Assembly: GCA_036872755.1 (NCBI GenBank)
Contig: JAVHNS010000003.1
Coordinates: 2,356,001 to 2,420,000, forward strand
Source: Orbilia blumenaviensis
Taxonomy: Eukaryota > Ascomycota > Orbiliomycetes > Orbiliales > Orbiliaceae
Direction of reading: 5' to 3'
Length of the DNA: 64,000 nt
Below, one piece after another: positions 1 through 13,595 of the stretch (the first letter of the stretch is position 1; each line of letters begins with the position of its first letter). The translations under genes were made by a program, and so were the position numbers. Under the pieces are notes generated by a model, which saw only the letters and a list, made by a program, of their open reading frames with translations, did not search any database and was not told where the DNA came from.

Positions 1-345
1 TCCGCTGTGCTTTGCAGCGAGCCGAACTTGGCTCAACTCAGTCACCCCAAAATTTTCCTTTCCATCTGCCGCCAACCCATCATTATTCGCGACTCGCCTT
101 TTTCTTGTCGGCGAACCTCACACTCCTCACCATTCATCCCCAAACGGCACTAAATATGCTCATAGACGACACAAGCGCATACTCTCCAGTCCTTTCTAAG
201 TCTATTACCACATTTACCCACCACGCCGACCCTTGAAAACGACAATATACCAGCATAGTCAGACGTCACACGTGATCTTTTTTTTCTGAAACACCTTTGT
301 CTTCGAAAGAGCCTATAACGACATCTCGTCGGTATAAAAAAAAAC
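1..345. other. upstream region of the Rrp6 gene
   Basis: No supported gene is seen here. It precedes the start codon at 346, which sits in an A-rich context (run of A before ATG). A 219-aa open frame on the minus strand (150-809) runs antisense to the Rrp6 exons and shows no family features. The stretch most likely holds the promoter and 5' leader of the exonuclease gene. Confidence 0.5.
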
Positions 346-2937
346 ATGGAGGCTACAGAATTCGCAACGTTCCAGAAAGACGCCACAATAGGCCTGGTTA
401 AACTCGTCAAAACAGCGAAGACTCTATCATCGGGGGACATCTCCTTCAATAAATCATTGGACACAGAATTCTCCACCGTTCTTGACAATACCAACGGCAA
501 GATTCTAGGATTAATTAATGACTTGGTCCGGAACGCTACCGACGGGTCCGATATTAAGTTTGAGAACTTCGAGGATGCAGATAGTGTGGAGACGCGATGG
601 TCCATTATCTCGGAAGTCGTCGACTTCCTGTTGGAAAAAGCGGTATGGAATCCACTAGATCCCTCTATATATCCTTCTATATCTTCGTGAAGAGGGATTG
701 GAGAAGAAGTATGCTTATAATGCTTTTGGGGAGGATAGGATATCTGTATGGATGAGTATACTGGAACTGTGAAGAGAGGGGTTATGCAGACGACGGCAGC
801 ACCGAGCAACTACAAGTCGGCCCGGACGGAGAAGCGGACTGCTGAAGGGAGGAAGGCGTTTAACAAGAGTCTGCACATGGCGAAACCCCAGCTTCAATTC
901 AAAAAGCCGCTATCACCTCTCGACTCGGGTCCTCACAAGCCACGCTTAGAGAAGAAACCTCACGCGACCAAATCGCTAGAAGAAAGTCTAGTCCCAGTTG
1001 TAGTTGGTGGTAGGGAGAAGTACCCGCATCCATATCTGGAGGAAATATCGCAGTACAGGTTTCCAGATCGAGTGCGAAAAGTGGCCGAACCTATCCAGTA
1101 CAAGCCGTTCGAGTCAACTTCAGCGATCTTCGTTGATTCCCCCGAAACTCTACAAGAAATGTTACAAGAGTTACTGAAGGCTGAAGAAATAGCGGTGGAC
1201 TTGGAGCACCACGATTTTAGATCATATATTGGCCTAGTTTGCTTGATGCAAATTAGCACACGCGACCAGGACTGGATAATTGATACCCTAAAGCTTAGGG
1301 ATGAACTTGAGGTTCTGAATGAGGTTTTTGCAAACCCCGAGATCGTCAAGGTAGGAGAATCTCATGTTGTTGCAAGCTGTATTGTGCCACAAACCCTAAC
1401 ATTCAATAGGTCTTCCATGGTGCCTTTATGGACATCATTTGGCTACAGCGAGATCTGAACCTCTACGTTGTGGGCCTATTCGATACCTACGATGCTGCGA
1501 GAAGCTTAGGCTTCACCGGCCACAGCCTTGCGTTCCTTCTTAAGAAATATATTAATTTCGACGCCGACAAGTCTTACCAGCTGGCGGATTGGAGAGTTAG
1601 GTAAGAAGTACCAAAACCCCCTCAAAATGCATTTAAAACTAAGAAGAGGGAAACACTTCAGGCCGATACCCGAGGAGATGCTTGGCTACGCGAGGTCCGA
1701 CACTCATTTTTTGTTATATATCTACGACAATATGAGGAATGAACTTATAGGGAAGACAAATGCCGAAGAGGAAGATAAGGTCGAAACGGTTCAGAATAAC
1801 TCGAAAGAGACATGCCTTAAAACCTACGACTCAGAACCGTACGACTCTGCTAACGGCAGCGGATCTCGCGGCTGGCTGTCAATTCTGAAACACAATGCAG
1901 TCAATTTCACTGACGAACAGTTTGCCGTGTTCAAAGCCGTGCATGCGTGGCGTGACAGAGTCGCACGGCAGGAAGACGATAATCCGAATTTCGTAATGTC
2001 GAAAAACCACCTGCTGAGTTTTGCGAGGCAAATGCCTGTCGATGCAGCCGCAGCACTGTCAGTTAGCAATAACCCGCTGCTAAGATCCAAGCTGGCGGAT
2101 CTCGTTTCTACGATCAAGGAAGCCAAGGCGAACCCTGTGCCGTTCAGTTCGGTGCAGCATCTTCTGGTTACCGCCGGAAAATACTGGAGCCCACAGCCTA
2201 AAGATGCAAAGAACGGGGGAGGCGAGGAGTTAAATATCATGCCAATGCTTGGCGCTGGAGACGCGGGCGCAAAAACAGAAGAATCACAGTTTTGGGGGAA
2301 CACTTTCGGTGGAAGTCGGTGGGAGGTTAAGGATCTTGTGAACGGCGTGAATGATATTTCGCTTGCGCTACCCTTGCCCAATCTCACAGCCAATGTTCTC
2401 CAAGGCCCTGGCGACTTTGAAACTCAGCCGCCGATCCCTCGTGCAGATTATATCAAAGATAGGGAAGCGAAACCAGAGACAGCGGACATCATTGTCATCA
2501 AGAAGCTTGGTGGTGGGCGGAAGCGGAAGCTTGAAGACGTTACTGAAGATCTGCACAGCCATGACGACTCAGACGCGGACTCACAGGGCTCCCAAGTGGG
2601 TAGTGGGGCCGTGTCTGGAAATGACGTGGAGGAAGGGAGGGAAGAGGATGAATTAGAAACAGTCCAGCTTTCAAAATTGGACAAGCGAGCCGCTAGAAAG
2701 GCAGAAAAGAAGCGCAAGAAGGAAGCGAAACGTAATATAGGACAAGGAGAAGGTGATCTTCAGGAGGAGGAGAGGGAGGAGGCTTTTGACTACGCATCGG
2801 CGCCATCGGTGATGAATGCCAAGAGAGAAGGTGAAAGCAAGGCATTTGATGGGAGCAAGAAATATGACGGGGGCCCGAAGGGGATGCGAGCCCGAAGACG
2901 GGACAGGGAAGGTAAGAGTTCGACAATGAAAGCCTAA
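346..2937 (+). CDS. RRP6: Rrp6/EXOSC10-type exosome 3'-5' exoribonuclease
   Basis: Nuclear exosome RNase of the DEDD-Y family that trims rRNA, snoRNA and aberrant RNA. Exons: 346-642, 739-1350, 1410-1600, 1662-2937, giving 791 aa, a normal length for the family. Domains: PMC2NT-like N-terminus (about 10-105), DEDD exonuclease (about 220-400) and HRDC (about 449-530, from FTDEQF). Catalytic residues visible: D253 and E255 (VDLEHH), D311 (HGAFMDIIW), Y376 and D380 (YARSDTH). The first splice joins LLEKA to DICMDEYTG, the expected PMC2NT reading. The second restores VFHGAFMD and the third RVRPIPEEM. The C-terminal 200 residues are charged with Lys/Arg-rich stretches, fitting a nuclear protein with an RNA- or cofactor-binding tail. 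All key residues are present, so it looks functional. The family call is secure; the splice sites are inferred by hand. Confidence 0.95.
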
Positions 2938-4782
2938 AAGCTTAAAAGGCGTAGATACCCTACGAATAGGAAATTATATTAAAACCATACGCCTATCAAA
3001 TATCGGTATGAGGAAAGCGCGCATAATATGTAGTACAGCCAGACAGCCAGACTCTGAGTAGTAAATACCTCCTAAATGCGCATGCAGGCGAGATGACAGT
3101 GACAGCGACTCTTCTCATACGGGCCTATAGATATGGCGACAGCGGTCGCAGCTAGTAATTTAAAAAGAACAAGCAAACCCCTCATGCTCCGCATATACAA
3201 AACCCCACGAGGGCCATAACAGGCTAGTGGAGGGCATTTTGACAAGGGGAAGAAAGTGGATTCGGGTATAATGCCTGCCAAAAAAAAAAAGCAGATAGCT
3301 TTACTTCCGCGAAGGAAGCTTAGTTTGACGTCTTTAGTGGGCCACTGAAAAAGGCTTAACTGCACACAAGGAAGTTCTGAAGTTTATATTCAGATGGACC
3401 AACAGAAGGGGTAAGTCCTCTGTTTGCGGAAGGTCGCACGAGAATTTAAATCGCCGCAACACATTCGATCAACATAACAGGAGACGTAGGCAAGTTGTGT
3501 ACACGCAACGTATCTCATCAGGTAGGCAGTTAGGAGGCATCATCAGAAATGGATCGGAGGTCATGAAATGCCCATGACGATGTTAGTGTATACATGGCAC
3601 ATATCAAGAACGAATAGCGGCGGAATGGTGTGTGATGAGCGGTTATGTTACATTCCATTCCAGGGGTGGATTCGATTGGCCTGTAATGGGCGCCCCTGTC
3701 GTTGCATAATATCGGACCCACCCCTGAGCAAGGGACTGCGCTGGGGGTCCCTTCAGCTGTGCAGCTGTGCCTCACATCGACAAGCCATGGCCACATGCAT
3801 GCCAATCTTGAGCGCTCACCTACTGCTTAGTACACATACTGCAGACACACCTTTGCTCTGGACTCTTGTGGAAGTTGGACGGCTTGGGCCCGTGCCTGAA
3901 GATTCTTCTAGAGCCATTATAGCCTCGCTCCTCAGCTTCTATAATTTGCCCTTTAATCTTATTTATTCCGATAAGGGGCCTGGGCTCAACGTTTATCTGG
4001 GTATCTCAATCCGATTCAACCTGTGAAATTTGAAAGCTCACATCGACGATCGATCGAGAAAGCCCCAAGAAAGACCCAAGAGAGAAGGCCGACCACGGTG
4101 GGGGCACGTGATATTGACATATTCTCCCGTCAACTATGTATAATCTCCTGTGATCGGTACTCTACTCCTCAGGTTTATTCAGTTCACGGGAATCTATAAA
4201 TTAAATGGTGAGGACAAGGACTTAGCTACATACCTACTATAGTCCACTCAAATGCTTTCTTGAGTGAAACTTGGATGAACCGAATGATAGATAGTGCTAT
4301 ATACTTCCTTAGTTGGACAATTTATATTTATAAATAGGTATACATGGAGATGAGAATATCAGTTCGAGATTCTCATCCAGCTGCACCAGGTTAGCAGTAG
4401 CCGAATACCGCTAGTGCACCGACTCCCGTTGCTCCTGAAAGTGTTGGACCATGGAGGCTTTGGCCTGTTCCCTGTATCCAACTTGCCTGCATAGAATGTC
4501 CCTGCTTTGCGTGCTTCCCTACTGACCAGCCCGGCCACTCTTTTGAATAGGTTTAAAAAGCGGGTCGGTCCCAAGCTTGGCGCTCTTTCCAACGGAGGGA
4601 AAAGGATATATCTTCGACTGTATTCATACTCTTCTCCATTCAGAGCGTCGTCGACCATCGGAAACCCGGCATATCCCCTCCAGATTACTGAGCACCGTGC
4701 TCGTTTTACAGTTAGTACCTATAAATATATATATATCTACCTACTTGCCTACTCGAGTACTTTGTAGCTATATAGTCCGCAG
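2938..4782. other. intergenic region, no supported gene
   Basis: No conserved coding region is recognised. Open frames at 3568-4026 (+, 152 aa) and 4359-4658 (-, 99 aa) have no motif or family look. It contains the 3' flank of Rrp6 and the promoter of the next gene, which starts at 4783. Confidence 0.5.
4720..4737 (+). promoter_or_regulatory. TATA-like tract upstream of the GT23-like gene
   Basis: TATAAATATATATATATC lies about 46-63 bases before the ATG at 4783. It is a plausible core promoter element, judged only by sequence and position. Confidence 0.3.
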
Positions 4783-6915
4783 GTGGCAACGATGGGGCCT
4801 AAGTTCCCCCATATCAAGGTTATCTTTGGTGCTGTCGTTTTCCTGTCGCTGTTGTTCTTCACCCTGTCGTCCTACCGAGTCTCGGGTGTGATCCCCATCA
4901 ACCTGTCCAACGGTAAGTGTTCTATTATATACCCGCCTCCACCTCTATCTCCATCTACATCTACATATACATCTACATATACATCTACATCTACATCTAC
5001 ATCTACATCTCCATCTACATCTCAACTCGATACTGCTCCCATTCCCTGGCTCGTCTGGGGTCCGAGTGTTTTTTTTTTTTTTTTTTTTTTTTTCATTCCT
5101 TTCCGGACCTCTTTTAGCTAACATCACTGTGGAGACGCCCCCTCTATCCACACTATCACGGTGACAGTCACAACAACCGCGAAAGCCTCGCCTACGAAAT
5201 CCTGTCCGAAATCCTCCACAACCTCAATCAGCCCCGAGCAGCTCGACGTCGAACAGATAGAAGCCGATTTCCCTGGGGGTTATAAGAACCCCAATCCGTG
5301 GTTCCAAACTCCTTCTTCACCGAAGGCATATGCGAAGGAGTTAAAGGGTTTATTGACTGAGGAGCAATTGGCATTGTTGCCTGCGTTTAAAGCTGCTGCC
5401 CAACACTGGCCAGATAAATTACGAAAGATCGAGAGCTTCTACGGGATCAATAGAACTGGCTCGTGGCAAGATCACATAAATTCTCTCGATGACGATGGCC
5501 TTTCTCCATTGTAAGTTCCCAAACATACTTTTGTCCTAAGGATTTTTACCCCAAGTTCTTCGGTTTCGCTAACATGTTTAATCATTCTAACAGGACAAAA
5601 TGGGCCCAACAGTACATTTACGACCACCAGAACCCCGAAGATTGCTCAGGAAAGAAGTTCTACGTCCTAAAGAACAAATGGCCTCGTCACGGCCTAGGCG
5701 CCATTATCCGTCGCGTATTTATCGAAATGTCTGTTGCAATGCAAACAAATCGAATTCTTATTTTCGACCCAGAAAACTCACCAGGAAATACGTTGGTCGA
5801 GGAAGACTGTGCTGAGCATCGCGGAGCGAACGCATCTCTTGAGTGTGTTATCGAACAGCTGTCATCTTGCGCGGCTTATGCGACACCGGAAAATTCAGTA
5901 CACGAAATCGACACTTCGGAAATTAAGGATGGGAAGGTTAGGGATACTGTCCCATTCGCTGAATTGGCCTATAGTTCGTATTTCGGCGGGACCGGAGTCT
6001 CACCAGGCGGGTCAGTCTTGAGATACTGGTGGCGAGCGCAGCTCTACGGCTTCATCCTCCGACCGAACCGCGCCGCACTAGAACGGATGGCAGATTTGAG
6101 ATTGAACAAAACACTGCATCAGGGTTATGAGACCAACCGCGGTAATGTCGCGAAAGTAGGTCAAAAAATTTCCACGCATCAACTTCGGATGAAACGAGAA
6201 GAAAGAAAACTAGCTAATGGTCTCTCTCTCTAGCCCGATCCACGCGAGGTTCCGTTTCCGTTGCCGCCTTCGACGATTTCAATACATATCCGACACGGAG
6301 ACAAAGCTGGAGAGGGGCGCCTAATTTCAACACGAGATTACATTGTCGCGGCGGAACGCTTCCTCCTCAGAAACCCACTAAGTTACATGAAACGAGCTTT
6401 TATGAGCACCGAAGACCCTGGCGCAATCGCTGAGGCAAAGAGAACGCCATTCATAAACCCCATCCGAAGTTTCGGAAACATAGATTGGACTTGGTAAGTC
6501 TTATATCTCAGTAGCCCATTCAGGAAGCTCACCCCGCATAGCTCTAGCAACCTAACTAATACGACATGGTGCGAAAAAAATAGGTACTACTCGAATATCC
6601 CACGTGTAGATGGCGGACCCCAGGCCAATCTTGCACTCGCACATAATAAAACCGACTCGCTGCTTACACACATGATGCAATTGTGGATGGCTGTCGAATG
6701 TGATACGTAAGTGTTACCCCAGTTGTGCTACCGCACCTGGTGCGACGTGATCCAGCCTGTGTAGCTAACCCTGGCTATTTAACACTAGGTTTGTTGGAAA
6801 CCGCAACTCTAATTGGAATAAAATGATCGATGCGATTCGCTGCACTCTGATGGACAAGTGTCGAGCCCCTTACATCGATGCCGGATTCATGGCGGATTGG
6901 ATCAATTTCCCGTAG
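4783..6915 (+). CDS. GT23-like (FUT8-related) membrane glycosyltransferase
   Basis: Likely type II Golgi glycosyltransferase related to alpha-1,6-fucosyltransferases; donor and acceptor are not known. Exons: 4783-4912, then about 5135-5510 (5168 is also in phase), 5594-6155, 6234-6493, 6584-6706, 6789-6915; about 525 aa with the first choice. Residues about 8-30 form a signal anchor (IFGAVVFLSLLFFTL) followed by a Ser/Thr-rich stem. The catalytic part shows the KWPRHGLGAIIRR motif, the GDP-sugar-site-like HIRHGDK near 6285-6305 (compare HVRRTDK of FUT8) and a C-terminal CDTFVGNRNSNW motif like the FUT8 end. Intron 1 holds a CATCTA microsatellite and T25, and its acceptor is uncertain: the most pyrimidine-like site (after 5117) would put a stop in frame. 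Alternatives are an alpha-1,6-fucosyltransferase proper or another GDP-sugar transferase of the same fold. Confidence 0.75.
4938..5024 (+). repeat. CATCTA/CATATA microsatellite in intron 1
   Basis: Tandem six-base units (CTACAT with CATATA variants) fill about 85 bases of the first intron of the GT23-like gene. They are seen directly. Confidence 0.85.
5069..5093 (+). repeat. poly-T tract (25 T) near the intron 1 acceptor
   Basis: An uninterrupted run of 25 T lies upstream of the candidate 3' splice sites at 5117, 5134 and 5167. It may serve as the polypyrimidine tract and is also a likely length-variable site. Confidence 0.85.
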
Positions 6916-9900
6916 GGGGATTAACGATATATGACGTTGGATTGTTTCGGAGGGTTGGTATGTGGTTACGTACCTTCTTGTTTGGATGTTCAGGATTAAA
7001 ACTTCCAATTTGATATTTGGATGTTGGTATATAATGCTTGCGTGCAGGGTTTTATTTTTATTTTATTTTCTATAGACTAACATAGCGGGGTATTTTTCTC
7101 ATGCCGGCGCGGGATTGGCTTTTTTTTGGGTCTTAATGGGTTTCCTTTTCTCTCCCTTTTTCACCGTTCATCTTACATACATTCTAACCAAAAAAGTATC
7201 TTGTATATTCTTATAATTTGTCGTATGGAGGCTATTTGGATATTTATCACTGATTAGGAAGGATATTTCGGCATCGAGATATTAATGAAATAACTTAATG
7301 ACATCATAATCATCATCATCGCGATATCACCGTCCTTCAAGGCTTCTTTGTGGTTTCAGAAATAATAAACAGTTGGTTGCTCGAAACACCAACGTTACCA
7401 ACCGTAATGGAAAAGTAGCCCTCTAACTAACTAACACTCTATCCTTAACCCAGGACCTACCCCAGTGGTATATGTAATCATTCATGCATGGTGGGCCTGG
7501 CAGTCCCCATAATACGGAACCTGACATCCATAGGGCGAACGTTGACCAACACGTTACACTAGTCCGCATCAGCCCCGCGCATCCTCATCCTGCCATGGTC
7601 TAAATTCGTCCACATCGAATATATGTGTATATTGAATTAGAATCTCTTCCGACAGGAAACGACCCACATGTGCTCATAATATCGTATCAGGCTATTCTAT
7701 TAAATTTCTTACCTTGTCAGATCTCGCACGACGAGCGAACCCGACAGGAAAGTGCGAATGCATGGGCTTAACTCACCCAAAAAAGACACAGGATATATTT
7801 ATATAACTGTGTTGATGTTACACCCATCCACCCCCCGCACAAGTCCCGGAAAAGCATACAAGGCCGCTGAAAATAGTAGCTGGAGCTTTTATCAAACAAA
7901 GGACATGGGCTAGGCTATGGAGGGGACCGTTAAGCTGAGTAATTAACTCGGGTAATAGCCACTTGTGGAGGTACGACCCATAACTGCCAACCACCTTGTG
8001 CTCTTACGGATCCATGGCAATTGTATATGCACTGATGTAACACCAAGCGAACCCAAGAAAAAAGCCGGACAGGGCTATTGGGTTGTTTAGGATTTGGGAT
8101 AATTGGGTCGGTCTCAGGCCGGAAATGTTGGTGTATACGTGGGTGACTTACGAGGCGGGTTGCGTGGCTGTTGGATTAACTAAGCCTGTTAGCGCCCAAC
8201 TTTGAATATAAAGGTATTCAAGTACCCAGCGGGGTTCAAGCTGCTATTTTTTGATTGTTTTTTTTTTTTTTTTATATTTCATCTCTTGCTCTCCCGGTCT
8301 CCAATTTGGTCTTCTATTCAGCCTCTTCGCTAGTCGATGTTTTCCGTGGCGTAAATACGGATATTTTATCGCGATGAGGCGGGCCCCGTCTATGCCTTGA
8401 TATATATAGTGACAGCATATATTCAACATGAATTTTCTGAGACATTCGGTAGAATAAATGGCCTCTGGAGCAGAGCTGGCCTTAGTGCTCACGGAGAGAA
8501 AGTAGATCCGTTGAGTAACACTTTCGAATACGTATATAGATCAGGGTCCTATCGGCTATATTCTCACACATTATTAGTTACACAGAGACATGGTTCCTCG
8601 GCATTTCTGAAGTGAGATAGTGCAGTGGGGGGTCCTTGGGTCTCAGGAACCACCAGTTACATGTTTGCTTCATTCCTTAGGTTACTACGTTCTCTTGTCA
8701 CAAAGTTCGGATCAAATTAGCGACCCGAATTACTCAAGTTGTAACTAGCTAAGTTATACTAATATAGAATAGGACTCTATTTAAAGGCTTTTTTGGCATT
8801 AGTATCGGACAAGATACCTAAAAATTCAATTTCGGTTCGCGTTCAGTTCGAGGCAGGGTCAAGCTCCGTCGACTGTTGCCTTGGTAGTGAAGGAAAAAGG
8901 AAAAAGGAAAAGGGAGGGAGAAAGATATCCTCAAAAGTACGGGGCTCCATCAGGTCCCATGGTGAGTAATGACGTTCCGGAGCCAAGAAGCAAAACTATG
9001 AGCACGAAGCATGGGTATAGATTACGGATATGATATATAAGATTATAATGTATATGTTATTACGGGGGCGTAATCATTGCATTAGTAATTAAGCTCTAGA
9101 CCACAGCTAAGTAAATATTCTCGACAGGGTTGTGAATAGCAAGACACGAATTTCTCGCAGCCACGATCTCGCCTGTATAATGCGGTAGCCACTGAATACT
9201 TAAGAAATAAGTATATACCTATGTCTAAAGTCCGAGAGCTCGCTCTCGGGGGTGCTGTCGCCTATTCAGTATCAGTACCTAGTAACCGACTAGCTAAGTA
9301 CTTTGTTAGTTACGTTTTATACTCTCAAATCTAAGACTTTTTTTCCGTTAAGGTTTCGACAGATATATCGATAGTCGAGGTACATGTTCGGAGGGGCTGG
9401 AACTATTGCAACCTAGGAGCTATAGCTGCTTTTAGCTGGTATGCATAGTGGGTAATGACAGATTCAACCAAAAGTCATATCAAGTGAAAATAAGAGTAGC
9501 TGTAACCCCCAAAAGCCGATCTACAAAAGCAAACCCAGATCTCTTGTGCCTGCTTCCTGCGTGGGAATTTGATCTAATGAGGATCTCTTCGCTCATGGTG
9601 GCGTTATTTGGTGCTACCTATCTAGGTAAATGGCCGTTTTTTATCGGAAGTTCGAGATTTGTAGAGGGGGATTGGGTTCATGTGGGAGGGTTTTTGGCTT
9701 TGGTGGATTCTCTCTCTCTCTCGCTTTTTTTTAAGAACTAGAGCTGAGATTATTGCTCCGCGGGCATATGTATTTTTATCAAGTCGTTACCTAGGGGATT
9801 CATGACTGGTCAAGACAAAAAAGCATATTGAAGAAGTGTATCTCTATGCTGCATAATGTTCGGGATGCACTTTTGCCTTTGAAGGCTTATTCAAATATTA

Positions 9901-12553
9901 GTATGTATTATTACCAATTATTCCAAAGTAGTATTAGGCGGGCTACTTTTTTTTTTTTTTTTTTTTTTGTTTCGAGTCATCTTTGCATTTCCATGCATCT
10001 GCCCTAAACCAAATGGGAAAGAGGTCATCTCATCATTGAAGCAGACAGACCTTTCCGCGTTACACAATCCGATTGCAACTTCTCTTTCATCAGAAAATTG
10101 TGGTTGGTTGTATTTTGAGTAGAAAGTCACATGATAGCTCCACACCATCCGACATATCCTGCACAGCATTTAAGTCGTTTTTTTTTGTTCTTGGACAGGG
10201 ATAGCTCTGTTTTTGCGAGCCCCCGTGACCCTTCCTGATATGATAATTTTTTTCTCAGCTCCAGGACGCTTGTTCATTTCGAGCTCGTTCATTCGTCGAG
10301 AGGGGCTCATCTCGAAATGCCGCCAGGAACAAGGTAGCTTCAGGAATGTTGGTGTACTTTGATATTTAGATAGTGGCCGGAATCAGAAAGTACCCAGTAC
10401 CTCGCGGAAAGACTGATGGACACGTCTACTACCTGTGGATTGGTGTCCCAGCATCTGTAAAGATACTTTCCCTTCTGTCGGTGGAGGTATTTAAAAGTTT
10501 TCCAAGACTCAAGGTACCCACCTGAACCGGATGACTGGATTTTCCTCTGTTCCTGTCTGCCCGTCGTTCCTGCTTTTTGCACGCTATCACTCGTTCGCAA
10601 GGATCTTTTCGCCAATTGCAGACGCTTCGTTGGCCATGAGGGGCCAGGGACGATGTCATTTCCTTGACCCTCGGACGAAGAGGAAAGTGGTTGGAGAACA
10701 GCATCTAACACGCTACCTTAGTTTGGAGCTCGCAGAATTTAGGCCTGAGATATAGCCGGATCTGTGAATTTGCATGTTCGGAACCCGGAATAAGCACCTG
10801 GCGACAGAGTTACAGGCATCCCACTGGCATTGTCCATCAATCCATCACGGATACCTTGGCCCGGTCTTGATCATCGACCATCTTAGGTGTGTTATTGCAA
10901 ATGCCCGAAAGTTTTCCGCAGTGGGTTTAGAGTTTTTGTGCTATGACTATAATGGAATATTTTCCTGGACTTACATTTGAGACTCCTGCATGTTCATTCA
11001 CACTATAGCGCTATTGTTGCGCAATGCGCAGTTCGAGTGTGCGAGTTTTCAGCGTTATCTCCTTGAGAGTGGTCTGATGTACAGTGTGCCCCTCTCAATC
11101 ACTCTCACTTGATTACTCTCACTCTCGATCTATATCTCTCTCTTGCTCGATCAAAATGATGTTCTTGGATCTGGGGTTGGAGTTAGCTTGAGAGAGGTGG
11201 ACAGTTTCGGAAAATGCTCTCCAGTCCATCGTTTTTCCTTGAGAGTTATGTAATATGCCTGACGAGGGTTGCACTCTCGTTCTGACCGTTAGTTGGTTAG
11301 CTTCCACGCTTGTCAACCGATTGTGGCATCGCTCCCTTTTTTTTTTATTTTTTATTCTGCAGCCCCCCTCGCTTCGTGGCACCGCGACAGTGCTTTTGTA
11401 TGTAAGTAATAGTAATATAAGATGGTCGTAGCGGTTGGCTTTCGATTTCACCCCGCAAAAGGCATTTTAGGAAATGCCATTGACGATATCATCGTCGTTT
11501 CGGAGCTTGGATCTGGAATAGTACATTGCTGTTATATTGCACACTCCAAACTGTTAAAACGGCGTCGGAAGGTCTTTTGGCAATTGGGGGGTGTAGGTAA
11601 TTATAATTCTGGAGCAGGATCCGTCTCGTTCCTGTCGCCAGCAGCCAGAGGAAACCACCCTGGACCTGACCTGCTCTTCCCCTCCACCCCTGGCACAAGA
11701 CCCAGCTTAACTACCACAACCGCCAGGCCGATGAGTACATGTATGTAAGTGTGCACTTGGTCGGTAATAAGTAAGTACTTACTTATACTTGAACAGCATT
11801 GGATTTTAGAAGGCCTGAACCTGGATTGATTAATTGATTGATTGCTTGATTGTTCAATAAGGAGGCAAGCATTGACAGGCAGGCGGCCAAAATAAGATAA
11901 AATAGAAGAAAAAAGTAAAGGAAAAAGAAGATGGGATCCCGTTGATTCTATCCCCATTCTTTCTGACCGTTAACGGTGCCGTGCCCTGTGTGACTTCTCT
12001 CAATTTTTTGTTCTTACAAACTTGAACTGGACCCGCGTCCCCCCCTCCCGCTTATCTTAATATATTATATAGTCAGGTCAAGTCGACAGTTCCGGGTCCA
12101 GCTGGTTCAAGTCCAAGCAAGTCCCAGGTCAAAGCGGTCTGTAACGAGGACTCGTCTTATAATAATATACTACCGTCTGTTCCTGTTTCCACCCCCTTCA
12201 TTCCTCCGCTGTCTGCGTTTATTCTTTTTTCTTCTTCCCTCTTCCCCCCTTCGAAGGCCTTCACCCCCTTTCCTTTCTTTTTCTTCCTTCTTCTGGTCTC
12301 CCTTCCTCTTATCATCTCCGCCCAGGCACGTACAGTACCGGCTACTAAGGCTTAGAAGTAGCCTTCTCGGACCAGACGTACATGCACACTACTGCTATTG
12401 CTACTGCTTACATACGGACATACATACGGCAGGCACAAGCCAGGCACAGGTACAAACCCGTTCACTAAATCCAGGAACACAATTCCCACTTCACTGCAAG
12501 GAACAGCAAACGAGGAAAAGTACCAAAGTAAAATAAAATAAAACACCACAACC

Positions 12554-12641
12554 TTTTTTATTTTTATTTTTATTTTTATTTTTATTTTTATTTTTATTTT
12601 TATTTTTATTTTTATTTTTATTTTTATTTTTATTTTTATTA
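12554..12641 (+). repeat. TTTTTA hexanucleotide array
   Basis: About fourteen near-perfect tandem copies of TTTTTA cover 88 bases. They are read directly from the sequence. Confidence 0.9.
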
Positions 12642-13269
12642 TCTCTCTTTCTCCCTCTCCGATTCAGGTCAATTGGCCCCGATATTGTTCTTATCTTATT
12701 TCTGGCTTGCTATTGTTATTTATTCTGTTATAAGACGTACAGTTATTATACGTAACCGCCTCATTGGAAATTATATACTCATCTCTTTTTTTTTTTTTTT
12801 TTTTTTTGTTCATCTCTTTCTTCGCTCCTAGCAATTGTTTAGTTGCTTAATTTTGAACTCAAACCCACCACCACGACGAGCAATCATCCAATCGCATACC
12901 AGACCATAGACAAGCTCTATCCGATTCGATACTTTCAATCCAAAAGGTATGTACTTACATGTATAGACAGACCCGCGCTAGCAAGCGACTGTGTCTAAAC
13001 TCCGACTCAGACCCTACCTACCTACTACTGCCAGTGTACATACACCAGCACGCTCATCATTTTGTCAAGGTCATGTACCTACTATGCATGTATACGTCTG
13101 TCTGTCTTTTTGTCTGTCTGTCTGTCTGTCAAGTGAGTAGGTAAGTGAGTGAGTACTTAGAAGGTATACTTCAACAGTCATGTACAATCTGCCTAAGGAA
13201 GTACTAACTGCTTAATCAAGTACTTATGCAACTTGCAACCACGAATGCAAAGCATCCAGGTATCTCGCT

Positions 13270-13595
13270 GTACTGCCCACTTAAGTACTTACTTACTTAC
13301 ACGCTCGTATTATGTATCTGATTGCTTTGTTGCTTGATTGATATTTTAACTTCCTTTTGTTTTTGTTTCCTTGAAGTCGAGAAATATTAACAGAAGCCCC
13401 CCTCCCCTCGAATGCAAGGCCATGATGCACTGCTTCTGCTAGCAATCACTTCACTTCACTTAAGTAAATACTCATTCACTCACTCAATCACTTACTTACT
13501 TACTTACTCACTCACTCTCAAAGTACGTATACGACAATACCTTCTTAAGTATCTACCCGGATACTTACTTACTTACTTACTTAAGTACTTAGTCT
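13270..13595 (+). repeat. dispersed ACTT/AAGTACTT simple-sequence region
   Basis: Many short runs of CTTACTTACTTAC and CACTCACTCACT separated by unique sequence. It is a simple-sequence region with no coding signal. Confidence 0.7.

Noticed and set aside
150..809. 219-aa open frame on the minus strand over the Rrp6 5' end
   Set aside because: Antisense to conserved Rrp6 exons, with no motif; a shadow of codon composition.
3568..4026. 152-aa plus-strand frame
   Set aside because: No family features, no intron, poor composition for a protein; likely chance.
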